12,597 nt of DNA. Source: Candidatus Symbiothrix sp. (GTDB lineage Bacteria > Bacteroidota > Bacteroidia > Bacteroidales > Azobacteroidaceae). Of this stretch, positions 7,673 to 12,597 are shown in pieces. Every line of letters starts with the position of its first letter. Position 1 is the stretch's first letter. The position numbers and the translations under genes were made by a program. The notes below the pieces were generated by a model. It saw nothing but the letters and a program-made list of their open reading frames with translations. It had not been told where the DNA came from and did not search any database. Location: contig JAITXK010000178.1 in the NCBI GenBank assembly GCA_031284765.1, forward strand, positions 1-12,597. The letters run 5' to 3'.

Positions 7673-8976
7673 ATGGAAAACACGCAAAAACTGTATTTGA
7701 ATGGACTCAAGAACGTATTGACTACATTTTTACGGAATTTGAGGAAATTTACCTGTCATTCTCGGGAGGAAAAGACAGTGGCGTGATGTTGAACATTGTC
7801 TTGGATTATATGCGATTTCATCGCATCCAACGGAAAATTTCGGTTTTGTATATGGATGTAGAAGCCTCTTATCAACACACCGTTCATTTCATCGAACGCA
7901 TGTTTTTGGATAATATGGACTTGATACGTCCCTATTGGGTCTGTCTGCCTTTGACTACCGATAACTCCGTTTCGATGTATGAACCGTTCTGGGTTTTCTG
8001 GGACAACACGAAAAAGGATAAATGGGTACGGGAAATGCCGACGTATGATTTTGTCATCAACGAAGCCAATAATCCCTTCGATTTTTACCGTCCCAACATG
8101 ACTTTTGAAGAATTTGTCGGCTTTTTTGGCGATTGGCACGCTCAAAAATACCAAGCCGATAAAACGGCCTGTTTACTTGGTTTACGTTCCGATGAAAGTT
8201 TCAATCGCTATCACACCATGCACCGCACCGATAAACGCACTTACAACGATAAAATCTATTCTACCCAAATAACGGATTTAACCTACAATTTCTACCCTAT
8301 TTTCGATTGGAAAACCGAAGATATTTGGGTCTATAACGGCAAATTTAACAAGCCCTACAACACTGTTTATGACTTGTTCTATAAAGCTGGCGTACGCCTG
8401 TCCAAAATGCGGATTTGTGAACCTTACGGCCGCGAACAACGCGCAGGATTGAACTTATTCAAAGTATTGGAACCCAATACCTGGATTAAAGTTGTGGACA
8501 GGGTCAGTGGTGCAAATTTCGGAAATATTTATTGCAATACAAAAGCCACAGGCACTCGTACCGTTGATTTACCACCCGGACATACTTGGAAAAGCTACTG
8601 CAAATTCCTCCTGAAAACCCTGCCCGAAGAAACGCGCAAAATTTATGTCAGTAAATTCATCAAATTTATTCGTTACTGGAATAAAATCGGTTCGCCGGTT
8701 TCCGATGAAGATATTCGGGAATTAAATCCCAATACTATCATCAATACACACGCTTACAGCAATCGGGGAAAAGGCGATAAATTAGTGATCAAATTCACGG
8801 AAATTCCCGATGTATTGCCCGGTTTGGACAATAAAACCGATTTCCTTTCGTGGAGGCGTTTGTGCATGACCATCATCAAAAACGATATTATTTGCAGTTC
8901 CTTGTCGTTTTCCATTACGAAACGGCAAATTGTAAGACAACAAGAATTGATAGCAAAATATAAACAGATGTTATGA
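7669..8976 (+). CDS. PP-loop PAPS reductase-like protein with DUF3440 (IbrA/YbdN-like)
   Basis: A 435-residue cytoplasmic protein of the ATP-pyrophosphatase (PP-loop) superfamily. The nucleotide loop is FSGGKDSGVM (31-40). Further family marks are LYMDVEASY (60-68), ACLLGLRSDESFNRY (167-181) and FYPIFDWKTEDIWVYNGKFN (208-227), which together define the PAPS reductase-like domain. The C-terminal half (about 245-435) fits the DUF3440 extension of IbrA and E. coli YbdN. Members adenylate a substrate, in several cases for sulfur chemistry as in DndC, but the substrate of this branch is not established. Cysteines at 168, 250, 289 and 311 could matter for sulfur or Fe-S chemistry, though no clear Fe-S signature is visible. 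Its start overlaps the GNAT-like gene by ATGA and its stop overlaps the ParB-like gene by ATGA, strongly suggesting a working pair with the latter. Confidence 0.9.
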   Translation: MNGKHAKTVFEWTQERIDYIFTEFEEIYLSFSGGKDSGVMLNIVLDYMRFHRIQRKISVLYMDVEASYQHTVHFIERMFLDNMDLIRPYWVCLPLTTDNSVSMYEPFWVFWDNTKKDKWVREMPTYDFVINEANNPFDFYRPNMTFEEFVGFFGDWHAQKYQADKTACLLGLRSDESFNRYHTMHRTDKRTYNDKIYSTQITDLTYNFYPIFDWKTEDIWVYNGKFNKPYNTVYDLFYKAGVRLSKMRICEPYGREQRAGLNLFKVLEPNTWIKVVDRVSGANFGNIYCNTKATGTRTVDLPPGHTWKSYCKFLLKTLPEETRKIYVSKFIKFIRYWNKIGSPVSDEDIRELNPNTIINTHAYSNRGKGDKLVIKFTEIPDVLPGLDNKTDFLSWRRLCMTIIKNDIICSSLSFSITKRQIVRQQELIAKYKQML

Positions 8977-9617
8977 GAAAATCAGAAGAAAATAAAACAC
9001 AAATTGAAAATTTGACGCAGGAACTTTGTCGTTTAATAGAAAAAATTCCGAAAATAAATACGAAAATAGAAACCTTGAATTATGTCCGCTCCATGTTGCA
9101 CGAAGTCTCGCCATTCAAATCGCATCCGGTGGATTTTGTGGCGTGGGAACTTTCGGAGAACATCGAAAGTAACGATTATAATCCCAATCATGTGGCCACA
9201 TCCGAAATGAAATTATTAATCACTTCCATCGAAGAGGATGGCTATACCATGCCGATTGTTTCTTCGCCCGAAGAAAATTTGATTCGGATTGTGGACGGTT
9301 ATCACCGCCGCCAATCGTTATTGAAATCCACAAAAATTTATCAAAGCACTTTCGGTTGGCTTCCTGTTACCTATATTCGCGAATGGCATCGCGGGCGAAG
9401 CGACCGCATGGCTAGCACCATCCGGCATAACCGCGCACGGGGCGCGCACGACATTGACCTAATGTCAAATATTGTCCGTGAAATGACCGAAATGGGCCAT
9501 TCCACCGAATGGATTATGAAACACATGGGGATGGACAAAGATGAAATTCTGCGCTTGAAACAATTTACAGGATTGGCCGCGCTGTTTGCCGGCAAGGATT
9601 TTTCCATGCACGAATAA
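8973..9617 (+). CDS. ParB/sulfiredoxin-fold protein (IbrB/YbdM-like)
   Basis: A 214-residue protein with a ParB-like core. SEMKLLITSIEEDGYTMPIV (77-96) is the typical helix plus strand, followed by the signature IVDGYHRRQSL (106-116) and by RHNRARGAHD (151-160). The C-terminal stretch about 160-205 resembles a helix-turn-helix (STEWIMKHMGMDKDEILRLK). A charged, probably helical N-terminal region (1-45) precedes the core. Homologues next to PAPS reductase-like genes are known as IbrB or YbdM. In E. coli ECOR strains, ibrA and ibrB are reported to influence expression of eib immunoglobulin-binding protein genes. Classical ParB proteins bind DNA and CTP, but no ParA or parS site is visible, so chromosome partition is unlikely. 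It is the last gene of the cassette and overlaps the PP-loop gene by ATGA. Confidence 0.87.
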   Translation: MRKSEENKTQIENLTQELCRLIEKIPKINTKIETLNYVRSMLHEVSPFKSHPVDFVAWELSENIESNDYNPNHVATSEMKLLITSIEEDGYTMPIVSSPEENLIRIVDGYHRRQSLLKSTKIYQSTFGWLPVTYIREWHRGRSDRMASTIRHNRARGAHDIDLMSNIVREMTEMGHSTEWIMKHMGMDKDEILRLKQFTGLAALFAGKDFSMHE

Positions 9618-9623
9618 GTGGCA

Positions 9624-10073
9624 TCAAAGAGAGGAATAGTCCGGTATTTCCTTTAAAAATTCATATTCGTTCAGTCCGTTGATGTGACAGCAAAAATGCT
9701 GCAATCCATTGCTGATAGTCAAATAAGATACATTGAGACACATGTTGTAACGCAAAATCTGATTGAACGTTTCCTGCGTAATGTCAACCGAAGCTGCTTT
9801 GTATTCGATAATCATTCGCGGCTGAAGAAAAGCGTCGTACAAAACCGTATCGCAACGACGGTTGACATTGCCCAATTCAATACAGACTTCATTGGACAGC
9901 AATCCTTGCGGATACTGCTTATATTCAATCAAATAGTGGATAAAATGTTGGCGTACCCATTCTTCGGGCGTCAAACGGACGTATTGTTTGCGCAAACGGT
10001 CGAAAACGAATTCTTTCCCCTTTTGTTGGCGTATTTTTAACTCGGCGGGCGGAAGATTTAATCCGGACATCAT
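9624..10073 (-). CDS. Small HSDR_N-type PD-(D/E)XK nuclease-domain protein
   Basis: A 149-residue protein matching the stand-alone form of the N-terminal nuclease domain of type I restriction HsdR subunits (HSDR_N), common in Bacteroidales. The likely PD-(D/E)XK core is NEVCIELGNVNRRCDTVLYD (61-80, Asp75), then RMIIEYKAA (86-94, Glu90 and Lys92), with Gln105 in the following helix. The N-terminal stretch LTPEEWVRQHFIHYLIEYKQYP (34-55) is typical of this small family. No helicase/translocase part and no HsdM or HsdS gene is nearby, so it is not a restriction enzyme by itself; the cellular role is not known to me. It converges on the ParB-like gene with 6 bases between stop codons. A promoter at 10228-10259 points at it with a leader of about 150 bases. 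ATG 10073 is used; the next codon is also ATG, so the start may be one codon later. Confidence 0.85.
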   Translation of the reverse strand: MMSGLNLPPAELKIRQQKGKEFVFDRLRKQYVRLTPEEWVRQHFIHYLIEYKQYPQGLLSNEVCIELGNVNRRCDTVLYDAFLQPRMIIEYKAASVDITQETFNQILRYNMCLNVSYLTISNGLQHFCCHINGLNEYEFLKEIPDYSSL

Positions 10074-10183
10074 ACTTCTGTATTGTATTTTGTGTACTTT
10101 ACCTTGCGATATAAGTAAAATATATTCAATAAGTTAAACTAAAGAAGAATAAATAAAAGGCAACGGATAAGCAACGAACTAAA

Positions 10184-10199
10184 CACTTTGTATTACTAT
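10184..10199 (+). repeat. 16-base direct repeat, copy 1
   Basis: CACTTTGTATTACTAT, matching copy 2 at 10280-10295 except for one base (fourth position T versus A). The copies are 96 bases apart in the same orientation and lie on either side of the promoter at 10228-10259. Twelve consecutive bases (TTGTATTACTAT) are identical. Confidence 0.6.
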
Positions 10200-10227
10200 G
10201 TTTTGAATCGCTTCAAATATCTCATTA

Positions 10228-10259
10228 CAAAGATAAAAATATTATTTTAATCTGCCAAA
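10228..10259 (-). promoter_or_regulatory. Bacteroidota-type promoter facing the HSDR_N gene
   Basis: On the minus strand TTTG (10259-10256) is followed by 20 bases and then TATCTTTG (10235-10228), close to the Bacteroidota consensus of TTTG, about 19 bases, TAnnTTTG. It is the best complete promoter in the window. Transcription would start near 10220 and reach the HSDR_N gene after about 150 bases. Confidence 0.6.
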
Positions 10260-10279
10260 TTCCAAAGTTCCGGATTTTT

Positions 10280-10295
10280 CACATTGTATTACTAT
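10280..10295 (+). repeat. 16-base direct repeat, copy 2
   Basis: CACATTGTATTACTAT, the partner of copy 1 at 10184-10199 with one mismatch. It lies upstream (in the minus-strand sense) of the -33 element of the promoter at 10228-10259. Confidence 0.6.
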
Positions 10296-10349
10296 ACTGC
10301 TGTGGAGTATGATACCTGAAACACAGCGTGTGTGCGGTCGGCTCAACCA

Positions 10350-11783
10350 TTATGGAAGCCTTTGATATGGTCGATATAATTTGCCGGTAGCCTTCTGATA
10401 ATATGTCCAATTGAGTCGTTGATGTGTCCGGACATTAATATATTCCATCCATGCCTGCTGCCAAACACTCTGAGACTCCAGATAATCCGCAGTAGTTTCT
10501 ATTCCGGAATTATACATATCTTCGCTTACTATCCTGTTTTCTTCAGCCTGCTGCAAAGAACGGGCAGTCAATGCTACCTCTAAAATAGATTCATCGCATT
10601 TATCCAATGCCTGAGTCAACTCAAGCTCCATCATTTCACTCAATTCATCCCGTTGCAATTGCATAATATCATGTTCTGTTTTGGCAACGCGGACTTTGTT
10701 TCGTCCTTCACCCCATTGGAATAAAGGAATGCTGACAGATGCCATGACAGAAAAGGACGTTCTATCCAAAAGTTTATTTCCGTTCATCTCTAATCCATTT
10801 ATATAGCCATAGTTGGCCATTATGCCTATTTGCGGTAGGAATTCACTTCGTGTTAATTTTACTTGCTGGTCTTTCAATTTTACTTGCTGGTCAAGTATTG
10901 CATATTCGGGGCGATGTGAGTAATCTGTTGTACGGTCTAAACTTCCGAAAGGATGGTCATCAAATGATTCCGGCAATATAATGCCTGTAGCAAGTGAAAT
11001 TCCCATGACATGACAAAGATTCATACGCGATAGGTTTAAACCGTTTTCGGCCTGACGTATCCGCAATTCTGCTTCATTTAATTTGATCTGAACTTTTAAT
11101 ACATCGTTTTTGTGTTTTAACCCTACTTCCTGCGCATCCTTCACATTACGTAGTAATTCTGTTACGACTTCTTGATAAGATAAAGCCAATTTCAGTAATT
11201 CATTTGTTTGTACATAAGTCCAGTAGGCTTCGTCGGTTTTCACGATAATATCAGCACGTGTTAAATCCTGATTTAACACGGCTATTTCATTTCCGATTTT
11301 CGACATATTATAGGCCGACGTAACTTTCCCTCCCGTGTAAACAGGCTGTTCGACCCTTAAGCCTGCCATCCACGTCCCACTAAGTTTAAACAACAAATCC
11401 ATTTCGGGGAAATAAGCATACTCTTTGAAAATGGGATTCCCGTCGGCTCCTATTGTTAATATATTGGGAATTAATTCTCCTGTGGCGGGATCAGGGACAA
11501 AAGTCGGCAAATAGTTTGCAGGTAAAGATTTATTCAATGCTGCATTGGTGTATAAATAGTTACCAGTGGCAGAAATTTTCGGAAAATAATTAGCCCAGTA
11601 TGCCTTTTGAGTATATTCAGCCTTATCCTTGCTCCTTTTAGCAATAGCTGCCGATGTATTATTTTCTAATGCCAGTTCCCTGCATTTTTCAAGCGTCATT
11701 ATTTCTTGTGCATTGGAATTTCCGATTGTCAGCATACCGATAAATCCACTCCACATTATATATCTTAGTTTTATTCTGTTCAT
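10350..11783 (-). CDS. TolC-family outer membrane efflux protein
   Basis: A 477-residue outer-membrane channel component of a tripartite efflux pump. A signal peptide is visible (hydrophobic 9-21, then NSNAQ, likely cleavage after Ala25). The first OEP repeat starts with LEKCRELALENN (31-42). The motif EQPVYTGGK (145-153) is typical of TolC proteins, as is GLKHKNDVLKVQIKLNEAEL (221-240) in the coiled-coil part. The second repeat begins around RPEYAILDQQ (291-300) and contains a heptad copied twice (DQQVKLK, DQQVKLT, 298-311). The length is normal for the family. Its ATG overlaps the stop of the RND pump gene by 4 bases (ATGA), so channel and pump are made from one message. The exported compound cannot be predicted. 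Confidence 0.95.
   Translation of the reverse strand: MNRIKLRYIMWSGFIGMLTIGNSNAQEIMTLEKCRELALENNTSAAIAKRSKDKAEYTQKAYWANYFPKISATGNYLYTNAALNKSLPANYLPTFVPDPATGELIPNILTIGADGNPIFKEYAYFPEMDLLFKLSGTWMAGLRVEQPVYTGGKVTSAYNMSKIGNEIAVLNQDLTRADIIVKTDEAYWTYVQTNELLKLALSYQEVVTELLRNVKDAQEVGLKHKNDVLKVQIKLNEAELRIRQAENGLNLSRMNLCHVMGISLATGIILPESFDDHPFGSLDRTTDYSHRPEYAILDQQVKLKDQQVKLTRSEFLPQIGIMANYGYINGLEMNGNKLLDRTSFSVMASVSIPLFQWGEGRNKVRVAKTEHDIMQLQRDELSEMMELELTQALDKCDESILEVALTARSLQQAEENRIVSEDMYNSGIETTADYLESQSVWQQAWMEYINVRTHQRLNWTYYQKATGKLYRPYQRLP
10855..10892 (-). repeat. 21-base tandem repeat inside the tolC-type gene
   Basis: A 17-base identical stretch (AATTTTACTTGCTGGTC on the plus strand) occurs at 10855-10871 and again at 10876-10892, a 21-base period. 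It encodes the heptad pair DQQVKLK/DQQVKLT in the coiled-coil part of the protein, so the reading frame is kept. The total protein length looks normal. Confidence 0.7.
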
Positions 11784-12597
11784 TTGCTTATTTTAATTTT
11801 AAAAAATAGTGAATAGAGAGTAGGTATTATTATGAGCGTTATTATTGTCCCGACAAATAAGCCACCCATAATAGTAACTGCAAGAGCGCCGAAAAGATCG
11901 GCCGACAATAAAGGTATCATGCCTAAAATGGTAGTCATAGAAGCCATCATTACCGGCCTGAAACGGTTTGAAGAACTGTCGAGAAGAGCCTGTACCGGTT
12001 CGACACCTTCATGCAACTGAAGGGTAATTTCATCCATTAGAACTATTCCGTTTTTGATAATCATACCTATCAGGCCGAGTATTCCCACAATGGCAACAAA
12101 ACCGAATGTTTTACCCGATAGCAACATACCGAAGATGACCCCGATAAGAATCAGTGGGATGCAGCAAAAAATGATAGTAGGCTTTTTATAGTCTTTAAAA
12201 AGCATGATAAGGATCGCAATCATTAAGATAATGGCAAGGGGAAAGTATTTGAATAAATATCTTTTCGACTGAGTACTCGCTTTGTATTCACCTTCCCACT
12301 GCATCGAATATCCTTCCGGCAATTCGATTGATTCGATTTGCTCAACAATCGACATTCTTGCATCTTCAACAGCAATACCACTGACAGGATTGCATTGAGC
12401 CCGCATCGCCCGCTGGCCGTTATAGCGAATGACAAGCGGTTCTTCCCAAAGAAGTTTTATACCATCTGTTACCTGACTAAGCGGAACTGTCCGCAACAAT
12501 TCTTCTATCACATCTTCCTCTGAATAGCTTCCTGTCATCAAACCATGGAGCATTTCTTTATTCAGAACAGCCAAGGAAGGCATTATGCTAAATATGG
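11780..12597 (-). CDS. RND-family efflux pump permease, 3' end only
   Basis: The C-terminal part (about 270 residues) of an inner-membrane, proton-driven RND pump of the HAE1/AcrB type; full-length members have roughly 1000-1050 residues. The frame stays open upstream of ATG 12583 to the window edge (codons for I-F-S-I before Met), so that ATG is internal and the gene is cut by the window, not truncated in nature. Visible are the end of the second periplasmic porter domain (PEGYSMQWEGEYK), then five hydrophobic segments, including the TM8-type segment FPLAIILMIAILIMLF, the conserved GMIIKNGIVLMDEI and RFRPVMMASMTTILGMIPL. A membrane-fusion adaptor gene is expected further right. It overlaps the tolC-type gene by ATGA. 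Confidence 0.95.
   Translation of the reverse strand, partial: IFSIMPSLAVLNKEMLHGLMTGSYSEEDVIEELLRTVPLSQVTDGIKLLWEEPLVIRYNGQRAMRAQCNPVSGIAVEDARMSIVEQIESIELPEGYSMQWEGEYKASTQSKRYLFKYFPLAIILMIAILIMLFKDYKKPTIIFCCIPLILIGVIFGMLLSGKTFGFVAIVGILGLIGMIIKNGIVLMDEITLQLHEGVEPVQALLDSSSNRFRPVMMASMTTILGMIPLLSADLFGALAVTIMGGLFVGTIITLIIIPTLYSLFFKIKISK

Larger units (their letters stand above)
10074..10349. other. Intergenic region between the HSDR_N gene and the tolC-type gene
   Basis: 276 A/T-rich bases with no credible reading frame. It holds a minus-strand promoter (10228-10259) and two copies of a 16-base direct repeat (10184-10199, 10280-10295). A short imperfect inverted repeat (ATACT...AGTAT, about 10294-10310) and ACACAGCGTGTGT (about 10321-10333) lie just after the tolC stop, but no T-run follows on the minus strand, so I do not call a terminator. 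The 150-base stretch from the promoter to the HSDR_N start could be a long leader. Confidence 0.6.

Noticed and set aside
8973..9617. Chromosome or plasmid partition ParB.
   Set aside because: There is no ParA neighbour and no parS-like inverted repeat seen; pairing with a PP-loop DUF3440 protein fits the IbrB/YbdM type instead.
9624..10073. Type I restriction-modification system.
   Set aside because: Only an HSDR_N-like domain is present, of normal length for the small stand-alone family; no HsdM, HsdS or translocase domain occurs in the window.
10294..10333. Terminator hairpins after the tolC-type gene (ATACT...AGTAT; ACACAGCGTGTGT).
   Set aside because: Stems are only about 5 base pairs and no T-run follows on the minus strand.
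11780..12583. A complete 267-residue membrane protein starting at ATG 12583.
   Set aside because: The frame continues upstream without a stop to the window edge and the content is the C-terminal third of an RND pump, so the ATG is internal.
1..12597. CRISPR arrays, tRNA or rRNA genes, insertion sequences and integrases.
   Set aside because: No regularly spaced repeats, cloverleaf-like segments, transposase or recombinase motifs were seen on either strand.

Overview
The window looks like chromosome of a Bacteroidota (probably Bacteroidales) bacterium. Evidence: several TAnnTTTG-type -7 boxes sit in front of genes, Shine-Dalgarno sequences are largely absent, and the gene set fits (glutamate formimidoyltransferase, a small stand-alone HSDR_N protein, MBOAT plus SGNH O-acetylation genes, a TolC/RND pump). 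I cannot name the genus from sequence alone.

Left part, minus strand (50-4516): a tightly packed three-gene unit transcribed right to left. A membrane-anchored SGNH protein is followed by a secreted SGNH protein and then an MBOAT O-acyltransferase, with 4- and 8-base overlaps. The layout is that of an envelope or extracellular polysaccharide O-acetylation machine: the MBOAT protein would pass acetyl groups across the inner membrane and the SGNH proteins would place them on (or remove them from) the glycan. A good -7 box at 4545-4552 gives the unit its own promoter. Next, also on the minus strand, is ftcD (4594-5499), a histidine-degradation enzyme.

Centre, plus strand (5636-9617): the most interesting region, a four-gene operon starting from a divergent promoter region shared with ftcD. 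It encodes (1) a 547-residue protein that keeps the outline of a SNF2 helicase but has lost the Walker A lysine, the TGTP motif and both motif VI arginines; (2) a small GNAT-like protein; (3) an IbrA/YbdN-like PP-loop (PAPS reductase-like, DUF3440) protein; and (4) an IbrB/YbdM-like ParB-fold protein. The last three are joined by ATGA overlaps, and the helicase-like gene is only 12 bases upstream. The PP-loop plus ParB-fold pair resembles DndC/DndB of DNA phosphorothioation in fold only. I read the operon as a candidate DNA-modification, defence or regulatory cassette of unknown function.

Right part, minus strand: a small PD-(D/E)XK protein of the HSDR_N type (9624-10073) converges on the cassette with only 6 bases between the stop codons. 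A 276-base gap (10074-10349) follows, with a well-spaced promoter bracketed by two copies of a 16-base direct repeat. Last come tolC-type outer-membrane efflux (10350-11783) and the 3' end of an RND pump gene (11780 to the window edge), overlapping by ATGA. The rest of the pump gene, and probably its adaptor gene, lie beyond the right edge.
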